Assembly (NCBI GenBank): GCA_910587865.1
Contig: CAJUNX010000001.1
Location: 64,403-128,402, forward strand
Origin: an uncultured Roseburia sp.
Lineage (GTDB): Bacteria > Bacillota > Clostridia > Lachnospirales > Lachnospiraceae
DNA: 64,000 nt
Direction of reading: 5' to 3'
The position numbers and the translations under genes are program-made. This document shows, piece after piece, positions 22,681 to 31,631 of the stretch (position 1 is the first letter of the stretch; every line of letters begins with the position of its first letter). The notes under the pieces were generated by a model. The model was not told the DNA's origin, made no database searches, and saw only the letters and a list, made by a program, of their open reading frames with translations.

Positions 22681-24951
22681 GTGAACGGGAAGGAGACATA
22701 TATACAGCCGGATGACGAGGTCTGGGAGAGATTTTCGCTCGTTTCGGAGCGCATCGCACAGATCTGTGAGGAAGAATCCGGCGGCGGTGTCCGGATGACC
22801 GGAGAGGATCCTGCAGCGGGAGGGAGTAAAGGAAGAGAACCGTTTGCAGCGTATTTCCGGCAGCAGGCGTCGTTTCTGACGATGCTTGCCGGCCTGTACC
22901 GCAGGATAGAAGAGGAGCGGGCGTTCGCCGGAGCGGATAAAGAAGGCAGATGCGTCTCTGCCAAAGCGGACGAAGAAGGGAATGCATCCGTCAGTGAAGA
23001 CAGAGGAGAGAGGAGCGGCGCTGCCGGCGGAGAGGAGCGGCGGTCTCTCTGGGAGAGCAGGGCGGAGTGTGAGCGCATTCAGGCAGAGCTTTATCGGGAT
23101 ATTCTGCCGGATGCTTACGACATGAGCTATGCCAATCCGGCGTATGCCGTGCAGATGCTCGGGGAACAGTACGGAGCGGTGATGGCGTTTCTTGCGGCGC
23201 AGATCAGGCGCTGCATCCGCGAGGTGTTCCGGGGCAATCTCCCGGAGCTTCTGATCACGATGGAGCTGTTCGTGGAGGTCCGCAGCTGTTTCAGAGAGCG
23301 GGAGGTCCGTGATCCGGAAGAGGCGGTGCAGGGAGTGCATGCCTCTGCCGCGTCGGGGGATGCGCCTCTGCCGGACAGCCATGAGGTGAGACAGATTTTT
23401 TACTGGCATTTCCACGACTACAGCGAGATCTTTTTCGAGCGTGATCTGCGCAGGATGGCTGATCCAAAGGAGGATTTCGAGACGCGCCTTGTGATGCAGG
23501 CGGATCTGTCCGATCTGACATATCTGTACCGCTACGGTGCATATATCAGCGAGGATGAGCGGAGGATCGCTGCGTTTTTAAACCGTCTGCCGGACGAGGA
23601 GATCCGGGCCATGGCGCAGACGTACACGGAAGGCTACCGGATCGGTTTTGAGGTAACCGGAAAGGATCTCGCGAAAAAGCAGACGGTGCAGATTCGTTAT
23701 CCGATCGGCTTTGAGCGTATGGTGCGGGCTGCCGTCCGGAATTTTGAAAAAATGGGCCTTCGGGTGACCATGCAGGCGGAGGGAACGCCGCCGAACCGGC
23801 AGTTCGATTACGACCACAGGGAAGACCGTGCGTATTATCTGGACAAAGCGTATGTGGAACATTGTCTTGAGGTGAGGAAGAACTGCTGCGAAAAACAGAA
23901 AAAGCTCGCGGCCGGTATGGCAGGCCCGGCGGTGATCATGGTGTTCGGTGAGGAACCGTTTGCGCCGGAACATAAAAAAGAAGCGTTTTCCTATACGGAC
24001 AGGCAGCGGCAGCTTCTGATCTATGAGTCCGCATGTGCCGGAAAGATCACAAATCAGTATATTCCGGGGAGTGAGCGCAGCTTTACGGTCATTGCTTATC
24101 CCCTGCCGGCGATCGGAGAGCGGTTCGAGGAGATCTTTCGCGAGACCGTGCGCATCAATACGCTCGATTATGTGCTCTATCAGAAGATGCAGCAGAAGAT
24201 GATTGATGTCTTAGACGAGGCGGACTGCGTGCACATCACGGGCCGGGGAGCGAACCGGACCGATCTGTATGTGAAGATCTGGAATCTTTCTGACCCGGCG
24301 AAGGAGACGGCTTTTGAAAACTGCGTTGCGGATGTCAATATCCCGGTGGGGGAGGTCTTTACCTCGCCGGTCCTTGCAGGGACGGAAGGAAAGCTGTTTG
24401 TCAGTCAGGTGTATCTGCGGGACCTGAAATTTGAACAGTTGGAGCTTGATTTTAAGGACGGGATGATCACGGATTATTCGTGTGCGAATTTTGAATCGGA
24501 GGAGGAAAACCGCGCTTATATCCGGGATAATGTGCTGATGCACCATGAGACCCTGCCGATGGGCGAGTTTGCGATCGGCACGAACACGGCCGCGTACCGC
24601 ATGGCCAGGGACTACGGGATCGAGGCGAAGCTGCCGATCCTGATCGCGGAAAAGACCGGGCCGCATTTTGCAGTCGGCGATACCTGTTACTGCCATGAGG
24701 AGGACAATCTGTCCTATAATCCGGACGGAAAAGCGATTGTGGCGAGGGAAAACGAGATCTCCGCACTCCGGCATGAGGAGAATGGGGAGCAGAAGGCGTA
24801 TTACAATTGTCATACGGATATCACAATCCCGTATGACGAGTTAGACCGGATCACCGTAATCCGGAAAGACGGGACAACGACAGATGTCATCGCCGGGGGC
24901 CGGTTTGTGCTTGCGGGGACGGAGGCGTTAAACGAGCCGTTAGACCGTTGA
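22681..24951 (+). CDS. M29-family aminopeptidase with long N-terminal extension
   Basis: A 756-residue product; family members are usually about 410 residues. The C-terminal part (about 340-750) holds the M29 elements: VNIPVGEVFTSP, HHETLPMGEFAIGTN, TGPHFAVGDTCYCHEED and NCHTDITIPYDEL. These supply the Glu, His and Asp metal ligands of the dinuclear site. The N-terminal 340 residues are helical and acidic, with low-complexity inserts (about 85-125), and resemble nothing I know. It should be a cytosolic metallo-aminopeptidase. The GTG at 22681 has GGTGAG just upstream. A degenerate duplicate of its 3' end follows the stop. Confidence 0.82.
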   Translation: MNGKETYIQPDDEVWERFSLVSERIAQICEEESGGGVRMTGEDPAAGGSKGREPFAAYFRQQASFLTMLAGLYRRIEEERAFAGADKEGRCVSAKADEEGNASVSEDRGERSGAAGGEERRSLWESRAECERIQAELYRDILPDAYDMSYANPAYAVQMLGEQYGAVMAFLAAQIRRCIREVFRGNLPELLITMELFVEVRSCFREREVRDPEEAVQGVHASAASGDAPLPDSHEVRQIFYWHFHDYSEIFFERDLRRMADPKEDFETRLVMQADLSDLTYLYRYGAYISEDERRIAAFLNRLPDEEIRAMAQTYTEGYRIGFEVTGKDLAKKQTVQIRYPIGFERMVRAAVRNFEKMGLRVTMQAEGTPPNRQFDYDHREDRAYYLDKAYVEHCLEVRKNCCEKQKKLAAGMAGPAVIMVFGEEPFAPEHKKEAFSYTDRQRQLLIYESACAGKITNQYIPGSERSFTVIAYPLPAIGERFEEIFRETVRINTLDYVLYQKMQQKMIDVLDEADCVHITGRGANRTDLYVKIWNLSDPAKETAFENCVADVNIPVGEVFTSPVLAGTEGKLFVSQVYLRDLKFEQLELDFKDGMITDYSCANFESEEENRAYIRDNVLMHHETLPMGEFAIGTNTAAYRMARDYGIEAKLPILIAEKTGPHFAVGDTCYCHEEDNLSYNPDGKAIVARENEISALRHEENGEQKAYYNCHTDITIPYDELDRITVIRKDGTTTDVIAGGRFVLAGTEALNEPLDR

Positions 24952-25026
24952 GACGGGAAGAGGCGGCAGATGCCGCGGGGGATGTGAAAAACGGGCCGTC
25001 GGACCGTTGCGGCGGGGATGGCGGCT
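24934..25026. repeat. degenerate tandem duplication spanning the M29 gene stop codon
   Basis: The segment from GAGCCGTTAGACCGTTGAG at 24934 recurs 59 bp later as GGGCCGTCGGACCGTTGCG at 24993, and the similarity continues into GGCGGC. The first copy includes the stop codon; the second is non-coding. Confidence 0.7.
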
Positions 25027-25063
25027 CTTTCGTAAAGGAATGAAGGAAAAAGGAGAGAAAAAG

Positions 25064-25564
25064 ATGCCGAAAGTAGGAATTGTGATGGGAAGTGATTCGG
25101 ATATGCCGGTGATGGCCAAAGCCGCCGGAATCCTTGATGAGCTGGGAATTGACTATGAGATGCGGATCATCTCTGCGCATCGCGAGCCGGATGTGTTTTT
25201 CGAATATGCAAAAGGCGCGGAGGAGCGCGGGCTGAAGGTGATCATTGCGGGAGCGGGGATGGCGGCGCATCTGCCGGGAATGTGCGCGGCGATTTTCCCG
25301 ATGCCGGTGATCGGGATTCCGATGCACACGACTTCTCTGGGAGGACGGGATTCCCTGTACTCGATCGTGCAGATGCCCTCCGGGATTCCGGTGGCGACGG
25401 TTGCGATCAACGGCGGCGCGAATGCGGGACTGCTCGCGGCAAAAATTCTTGCGACGTCCGATGAGGCGCTGCTTGCGCGGTTAAAGGAGTATGCGGCGGA
25501 TTTAAAGGAGCAGGTCGAGGCAAAGGATGCCAGACTGCAGGAGACGGGATATCAGAGTTATTAG
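25064..25564 (+). CDS. purE: N5-carboxyaminoimidazole ribonucleotide mutase
   Basis: A 166-residue class I PurE of purine biosynthesis. GIVMGSDSDMPVM (phosphate/substrate loop), ISAHREPD with the catalytic His, and AGMAAHLPGM are intact. It would act with PurK, which is not in this window. The ATG at 25064 follows AGGAGA. It stands alone between a peptidase and a glycosidase rather than in a pur operon. Confidence 0.95.
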   Translation: MPKVGIVMGSDSDMPVMAKAAGILDELGIDYEMRIISAHREPDVFFEYAKGAEERGLKVIIAGAGMAAHLPGMCAAIFPMPVIGIPMHTTSLGGRDSLYSIVQMPSGIPVATVAINGGANAGLLAAKILATSDEALLARLKEYAADLKEQVEAKDARLQETGYQSY

Positions 25565-25605
25565 CGTATAACTTTAACTTTTCAGATCATTAAGGAGGAG
25601 TACAT

Positions 25606-28167
25606 ATGCAGGTAAAAACAAGGACCTACAGCGGGTCAAAGAGCACAGAGGTGAGCGCGCGGGAGCTGGAAAATCGTAAGGTGGCCCGGGCGGCCGCGGC
25701 GGAGGGGATCGTCCTCATGAAAAACGACGGCGTCCTGCCGATTAAAAAAGGGCAGACGGCAGCGCTGTACGGAAACGGAGTTTCCCATTTTATCAAGGGC
25801 GGGACCGGATCCGGCGACGTCAATGAGCGTGAGGTCGTGACGATCCAGGAAGGGCTGTCCGCAGCCGGAGTGACGCTGGTAAACGAGGCGGCGGTGATGG
25901 CCGCGCCAAAGGCCTATATGGAGGCAAAATATGCCTGGAGAGACGGGATTGTCGAGGCGATGAACGCGGCCGGCACCGGAAGCGATATGGCATTTTTTCA
26001 GGTGCTGAAAGAGCATCCGTTTGTGGAGCCGGAGAATGTTCCGGTGATTCCGGAGGAGGTTTCCGCGGCGGACGCCGTGATCTATGTGATCAGCCGGATC
26101 GCCGGTGAGGGCAGAGACCGTTTTGACGAAAAGGGAGATTATTATTTAAGCGATGCGGAGGAAGCGGAGCTTGCCGAGCTCGCGAAGTATACGCAGAAGA
26201 TTGTGGTTCTGATCAATGCGGGCGGCCAGATTGACGTAAAGGCAATCCTTGCGAATCCTTCCGTAAAAGGCCTGCTCAATATCTCGCAGGGCGGGATGGA
26301 GACCGGAAATGCGGTGGCTGACGTGCTGACCGGAGCGGTGACGCCGTCCGGAAAGCTGACCGGCACCTGGACGAAAGAGTACGGTGATTTCCCGAATTCC
26401 GCGACCTTCAGCCACAATAACGGAAATACCGATACCGAGAAGTACGAGGAAGGCATCTATGTCGGCTATCGCTATTTCGACAGCTTTGGAGTGGATGTGC
26501 AGTACCCGTTCGGATACGGACTTTCCTACACGTCGTTTGCGATAAAAACGGATGCGGTGGTCTGTGACGGGACGTCTGTGAGCGTGACGGCGGTCGTGAC
26601 AAATACCGGGAAGGAATATGCGGGAAAAGAGGTCGTGCAGATCTATGCCGCGCTGCCGCTAAGCGGGATGAAAAAAGAGTATAAGCGCCTGATCGGATTT
26701 GCGAAGACCAGACGCCTCGCGCCGGGTGAGAGCCAGACACTCACCGTCACCATGCCGGCGAAGATGCTCGCTTCCTTTGACGAGAGCAGGGCGGCCTGGG
26801 TCATCGAGGCGGGAGAATATGCGGTGTTAGTCGGCAATTCCTCTGCGGATACCACGGTGGAAGGCATTCTTTCGGTGGCGCAGGATACTGTGATGGAGCA
26901 GGTGACGCATATCTGTCCGCTGAAGGAAGAGCTAAACGAAATTGTGCGCCCGGATGAGGTGGCGGAGAAGCTGACGGCGGCCTGGAAAGGCGCGGCGCAG
27001 GAGAAAGGGCTTGCACCGATCCCGTTTGCACCGGAGCCGGAGAAACTTGTGAAACGTCCGGAGGGAAGCCTTCTTAAGAAGGCGGCTCAGATCGCGGAGG
27101 AGCTGACCGACGATGAGATCACCGCCATGCTGATGGGTGAAATCACCAAGGGGCAGGACAATCTGAAGGAAGACGAGCTGGTGGAGACCGGAATCTACGT
27201 GCCGGGAGCGGCGGGTGAGACCAGCTGTGCGCTGGAGAAGCATGGAATCCCGGCAATTTCCATGGCGGACGGTCCCGCAGGGCTCCGTCTGATGCGCTCC
27301 TACGATGTGGACCGTGCGAGCGGTAAGATTTACAGCCAGAGTCTGATGGCGGCGCTCGAGAATGGATTATTTGCCATGGAGCATGAGCATCAGGAGGCGG
27401 ATACCTACTATATGTATGCGACCGCAATTCCAATCGGGACGCTGCTCGCGCAGTCGTTTGACACGGAGCTGTTAGAGAAGGTCGGAGCCATGGTCGGCGG
27501 GGAGATGCAGGAGTTCGGCGTCGCATGGTGGCTGGCGCCAGGTATGAATATTCACAGGAACCCGCTGTGCGGAAGAAACTTCGAGTATTATTCCGAGGAT
27601 CCGCTGGTAGCCGGCGTGATGGCGGCTGCGATCACACGCGGCGTGCAGTCGGTGCCGGGCGTCGGGACGACGATCAAACACTTTGCCTGCAACAACCAGG
27701 AGGACAACCGCCTTGGATCGAACACCGTGATTTCCGAGCGTGCGCTGCGCGAGATTTATCTGCGCGGATTTGAGATCGCGGTGAAGAGTTCCCAGCCGAT
27801 GTGCATTATGACTTCCTACAACCTGATCAACGGGGTCCATGCGGCAAACAGCAGGGACATCAACACGGTTGCCGCGAGGGAGGAATGGGATTTCAAGGGC
27901 ATCATCATGACCGACTGGACGACGACGACCGCAGGCGGGAGCAGCCCGCACGGCTGTGCGCTTGCCGGAAACGACTTAATCATGCCGGGACATCAGATCG
28001 ATGTGGACGACATTAAGGCCGCGCTCGCATCCGGCGATCTTCCGAGGGAGACCGCGCGTGAGTGCTGCGCGAGACTGTTTGCGGTGATCTTCCAGACACT
28101 GGGCATGGAGGATGCGCCGGCGTACGGAGCGCAGTTTGATGTGAAGCCGTATGTTGAGGTAAAATAG
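25606..28167 (+). CDS. beta-glucosidase-type glycoside hydrolase family 3, domain-permuted
   Basis: An 853-residue GH3 enzyme with reversed domain order. The (alpha/beta) sandwich domain comes first (about 15-270), then a fibronectin III-like domain (about 290-420). The TIM-barrel domain lies at the C-terminal end (about 490-850). The barrel has FEYYSEDP, KHFACNNQE and the nucleophile Asp in GIIMTDW. The same permutation is known from Ruminococcus albus and Butyrivibrio-type beta-glucosidases. No signal peptide is visible, so it probably cleaves imported beta-linked oligosaccharides in the cytoplasm. It follows a strong AAGGAGGAG. Confidence 0.93.
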   Translation: MQVKTRTYSGSKSTEVSARELENRKVARAAAAEGIVLMKNDGVLPIKKGQTAALYGNGVSHFIKGGTGSGDVNEREVVTIQEGLSAAGVTLVNEAAVMAAPKAYMEAKYAWRDGIVEAMNAAGTGSDMAFFQVLKEHPFVEPENVPVIPEEVSAADAVIYVISRIAGEGRDRFDEKGDYYLSDAEEAELAELAKYTQKIVVLINAGGQIDVKAILANPSVKGLLNISQGGMETGNAVADVLTGAVTPSGKLTGTWTKEYGDFPNSATFSHNNGNTDTEKYEEGIYVGYRYFDSFGVDVQYPFGYGLSYTSFAIKTDAVVCDGTSVSVTAVVTNTGKEYAGKEVVQIYAALPLSGMKKEYKRLIGFAKTRRLAPGESQTLTVTMPAKMLASFDESRAAWVIEAGEYAVLVGNSSADTTVEGILSVAQDTVMEQVTHICPLKEELNEIVRPDEVAEKLTAAWKGAAQEKGLAPIPFAPEPEKLVKRPEGSLLKKAAQIAEELTDDEITAMLMGEITKGQDNLKEDELVETGIYVPGAAGETSCALEKHGIPAISMADGPAGLRLMRSYDVDRASGKIYSQSLMAALENGLFAMEHEHQEADTYYMYATAIPIGTLLAQSFDTELLEKVGAMVGGEMQEFGVAWWLAPGMNIHRNPLCGRNFEYYSEDPLVAGVMAAAITRGVQSVPGVGTTIKHFACNNQEDNRLGSNTVISERALREIYLRGFEIAVKSSQPMCIMTSYNLINGVHAANSRDINTVAAREEWDFKGIIMTDWTTTTAGGSSPHGCALAGNDLIMPGHQIDVDDIKAALASGDLPRETARECCARLFAVIFQTLGMEDAPAYGAQFDVKPYVEVK

Positions 28168-28172
28168 AGACG

Positions 28173-28190
28173 TGTAAGGAAACGTTTACA
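28173..28190 (+). promoter_or_regulatory. cre-like palindrome
   Basis: TGTAA-N8-TTACA. The inner AGGAAACGTTTACA (28177-28190) matches the CcpA cre consensus at 12 of 14 positions. It lies 3' of the GH3 gene and just before the broken AAA gene, so any effect would be on the latter or as a roadblock. Confidence 0.3.
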
Positions 28191-28205
28191 GGAGGGCTGT
28201 CTGAC

Positions 28206-29941
28206 ATGAAAAAGGCATTGCCGGTTGGCGTGGATAATTTTCAGAAACTGATTACTGACGGATATTATTATACGGACAAAACGTTGCTGATCAAAGAGCT
28301 TTTGGATTTAAAGGGAGAGGTGAATCTCTTCACCCGCCCCAGACGCTTCGGCAAGACGCTGAACTTAAGTATGCTGCGGTACTTCTTTGAGGACACCGGG
28401 AATGCACAGGAAAATGAGCGGAACCGGGAGCTGTTTCGGGGACTGGGCATTATGGAAGCCGGGGAGTCTTACACGGGTCAGATGTGTCAGTATCCGGTGA
28501 TGAACCTGACGTTAAAATCGGCGAAGCAGGAGAACTATGAGACGGCTTACTATATGTTAAGAAGCGCGATTGCCTCGGAATTCGGGCGGCACAGGGCTGT
28601 GGTTCAGAACGGAAAGGATCTCACAGAGGCGGCGGAATATGAGCGCTATATGCGGATCGCAGACGGAAAGCGGGTGAGGAGGAGATCCGCGGCTCCCTGC
28701 TGCTGTTTTCCAAATGTATGTATCAGGTTACAGGAAAAAAGACCGTGATCTTAATCGATGAATATGATGTGCCGCTGGAAAATTCCTACTTCTGCGGATT
28801 CTATGAGCAGATGGTGGGTTTTATCCGGGCGCTGTTTGAATCTGCACTGAAAACGAATGATTATCTGCAGTTTGCCGTGATCACCGGATGCATGCCCACT
28901 GTGTGGGCAGGAAGAACGCCGGGGCGTTCTTCACGTACCGGGTATGAGAGTATCTTCAAAGGACTGAATCATCTTAGAATCATATCAATACTGGATAAAC
29001 AGTACAGTGAGCATTTCGGATTTACGGAGCCGGAAGTGCTGGAAATGATGAAGTATTACGGTGTGGAAGAGCGTTTTCCCACGATGAAGGAATGGTACGA
29101 CGGCTATGCATTCGGTGATTCCGATGTCTATAATCCGTGGAGTGTCATCAATTTTCTGTATGATCTGAATGCTGATATCCATGCGTTCCCGCGCCCCTAC
29201 TGGATCAACACCAGCTCGAATGATATCATAAAGGAGCTGATCCGACGGGCCGGCCGCGGGACAAAGGAGCAGATCGAGACGCTGCTTCTGGGGCGGACGA
29301 TGGACATCCAGGTGCACGAGGAAGTCACTTACGCGGATATGCAGGATACCGGCGAGAATCTGTGGAATTTCCTGTACTTTACCGGATATCTGACAAAAGA
29401 GAGCGAATATTTTAAGGAGGATGCCATTTGGCTTAAGGTGCGTATTCCGGATACCGAGGTAAAGACGATCTATCAGAATACGATTTTAAACTGGTTCCGC
29501 GACCGGATAAAAAAACAGAATTTTCATGATCTGTACCGGGCGATGGAGCAGGGCGATGCGGCAAAAATGACGGAGATCCTGACCGCACAGCTGTCCGGTA
29601 CGATCAGCTTTTATGACAGCGCGGAGAACTTCTATCACGGATTTCTGGCAGGGATCCTAAGTCAGAGCGAGGATTATCTCGTGACCTCAAACCGCGAGAG
29701 CGGGAACGGCCGGTCGGACATCATGGTGCGGACGCCTTCGCTGCGGGGCAGGGCGTTTGTGCTTGAGCTTAAGGTATCCGCTTCGATCGACGAACTGGAA
29801 GCGGATGCGGTGCGGGCGATGGCACAGATTCGGGAGAAGAATTATGTGCAGGAGCTTCAGACGGAAGGGTACCGGAAGATCGACTGTTACGGAGTTTCAT
29901 TTTACAGGAAGGACTGTGAGGTTTTTGCAGGGCATTTCTGA
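28206..29941 (+). pseudogene. AAA-ATPase/PD-(D/E)XK nuclease-like protein, frameshifted
   Basis: The intact family has about 560-580 residues: an AAA-ATPase-like domain (KALPVGVDNFQKLI..YYTDKT, then TRPRRFGKTLNLSML) followed by a DUF1703-type nuclease-like domain (SNRESGNGRSDIMV, VLELKV). Here the frame breaks at the AAA run 28667-28669. After ADGK the expected continuation AGEEEIRGSLLLFSKCMYQ is encoded in another frame, consistent with loss of one A. The second part is open to 29941. A further 39-nt in-frame palindromic insertion replaces the usual RISK-type residues after VITGCM. The two open pieces are 28206-28748 and 28718-29941. Probably non-functional unless the frameshift is a sequencing error. 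The normal function of the family is unclear. Confidence 0.8.
28893..28932. repeat. double palindrome inserted in the AAA-ATPase pseudogene
   Basis: TGCCCAC-TGT-GTGGGCA (28893-28909) is followed by GAAGAACGCC-GG-GGCGTTCTTC (28911-28932). Two adjacent perfect hairpins in a coding region, where relatives of this family have no extra sequence, suggest a small REP-like or miniature mobile element. Confidence 0.7.
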
Positions 29942-29975
29942 TGAAAAAGATCCGTCGGATTCTCTTGTTCCGTAT

Positions 29976-30004
29976 TTGACAAAACCTCCGTCTGGGGATA
30001 GAAT
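29976..30004 (+). promoter_or_regulatory. MATE exporter promoter
   Basis: TTGACA (29976-29981), a 17-bp spacer and TAGAAT (29999-30004), 70 bp before the gene. Confidence 0.75.
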
Positions 30005-30073
30005 AAGAAAAGATGCGGTGAGACATAGATCAGAGGAGGAAAGCCTGTAAAAGCGCAGGTATGGTTGTGAAGG

Positions 30074-31486
30074 ATGAGAGCTGAGTCAGAAAATACAAAG
30101 CCGGAGAACACAAAGGCGGGAGAACGAAGGCAGAAAAAATACGAAATCGACATGTGCAGCGGGTCCGTGCTCGGGAAAATGCTGTTATTCGCACTTCCGC
30201 TGATGTGCTCGAGCGTGCTTCAGCTACTCTTTAACGCGGCTGACATTATTGTGGTCGGAAGATTTGCGGGCGATAATTCTCTCGCGGCGGTGGGGTCGAA
30301 CAGCTCGCTGATCAATCTTCTGACCAACTTTTTCATGGGGCTCTCCGTCGGTGCGAACGTGCTGACGGCGGGCTATTTTGGTGCAAAACAGAAAAAGGAT
30401 CTGGTGGAGACCGTACATACTGCGATGCTTCTAAGCATTTACAGCGGGCTGGTTCTAACCCTGGTGGGCTGTGTCGGCGCAAAGCAGCTGCTGATGTGGA
30501 TGAAGACGCCGGAGGAAGTGCTGCCGCTTGCGGTGCTGTATCTGCGGATTTATTTTTTGGGAATGACGGCGATGATGGTCTATAATTTCGGCAGCGCGAT
30601 CATGCGTGCAGTGGGAGACACCAGGAGGCCGCTTTATTTTCTGGCGATCTCCGGGGTGATCAATGTGGCATTAAATCTGCTGTTTGTCGTTGTATTCAGG
30701 CTGGATGTGGCCGGTGTTGCGATCGCGACGGTGGTGTCGCAGTGCATTTCCGCATTCCTGATCGTCCGGTGCATGATGGGGATGAAGGACAGCGTTCACC
30801 TGGAGCTGTCCGCACTTCATATTTACCGCGATAAGTTCAGGAGAATCCTCACGATCGGCCTGCCTGCCAGCTTTCAGGGCATGTTGTTTTCCTTCTCCAA
30901 CGTGATCATCCAGTCGTCGGTGAATTCCTTCGGCGCGGTGACGGTTGCAGGGAATTCGGCGGCGGCCAATATCGAAGGGTTTGTCTATGTGGCCATGAAC
31001 GCCTTCCACCAGGCGGCGATTTCCTTTACCAGCCAGAATATCGGCGCGGCAAAGTACGGGAGGGTGAACCGGATCGTGTATACGTCGCAGCTGTGCGTGA
31101 TTGTGGTGGGAACGCTGCTCGGAAATGTGGCGGTACTGTTCGGACGGCCGCTGCTCGGTCTTTATACGACGAGTGCTGCGGTGGTGGAAGCCGGGATGAT
31201 ACGGCTTGGGATTATCTGCCGGCTGTATGCGCTCTGCGGCATGATGGACGTGATGGTAGGGATTCTGCGCGGGCTCGGATATTCGGTGATGCCGATGTTC
31301 GTATCTTTAGTCGGGGCCTGCGGCCTGCGGCTGATCTGGATTTTCACATTTTTCCGGATGGAACCGCTTCACACGATTCAGTCACTGTACATCACCTACC
31401 CGGTCAGCTGGTTTATCACGTTTGCGGCACATACGGTCTGTTTTTTCATTGTGCGCCGCAGACTGTCAAAAAAATGGGGCTGCTGA
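30074..31486 (+). CDS. MATE-family multidrug/organic-cation efflux protein
   Basis: A 470-residue protein with about 12 membrane helices after a 28-residue polar N-terminus. MATE motifs are visible: PLMCSSVLQLLFNAADIIVVGRFAGDNSLAAVG near the start and the mirrored LPASFQGMLFSFSNVIIQSSVNSFG in the second half. It should export drugs or metabolites by Na+ or H+ antiport. The ATG at 30074 has only a weak AAGG next to it. It has its own promoter and no neighbour of related function. Confidence 0.9.
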   Translation: MRAESENTKPENTKAGERRQKKYEIDMCSGSVLGKMLLFALPLMCSSVLQLLFNAADIIVVGRFAGDNSLAAVGSNSSLINLLTNFFMGLSVGANVLTAGYFGAKQKKDLVETVHTAMLLSIYSGLVLTLVGCVGAKQLLMWMKTPEEVLPLAVLYLRIYFLGMTAMMVYNFGSAIMRAVGDTRRPLYFLAISGVINVALNLLFVVVFRLDVAGVAIATVVSQCISAFLIVRCMMGMKDSVHLELSALHIYRDKFRRILTIGLPASFQGMLFSFSNVIIQSSVNSFGAVTVAGNSAAANIEGFVYVAMNAFHQAAISFTSQNIGAAKYGRVNRIVYTSQLCVIVVGTLLGNVAVLFGRPLLGLYTTSAAVVEAGMIRLGIICRLYALCGMMDVMVGILRGLGYSVMPMFVSLVGACGLRLIWIFTFFRMEPLHTIQSLYITYPVSWFITFAAHTVCFFIVRRRLSKKWGC

Positions 31487-31524
31487 AAAAAAGAAAAAAT
31501 GATGCAACCATAGTTCTCCTTTTG

Positions 31525-31615
31525 CGTCATACTATATGAAAACAGTCAGAGTCTCTGCGGTTATCCGCGGGACTGCGGCGTCTGCGGGAGACGGTTCCCG
31601 CGCTATAGTATGACG
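31525..31615. repeat. 91-bp inverted-repeat element in front of serpin operon
   Basis: CGTCATACTATA (31525-31536) and TATAGTATGACG (31604-31615) are perfect 12-bp inverted repeats. Inside, GTCTC (31551-31555) pairs with GAGAC (31588-31592). The right arm touches the Shine-Dalgarno GGGAGGGGG of the first serpin. It could be a folded 5' leader or a MITE-like remnant. Confidence 0.75.
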
Positions 31616-31631
31616 GGAGGGGGATTTTTTT

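Noticed and set aside
28667..28669. Programmed -1 frameshift in the AAA-ATPase gene
   Set aside because: A bare AAA with no slippery heptamer or downstream structure; simple loss of one A explains it better, and the gene carries a second lesion.
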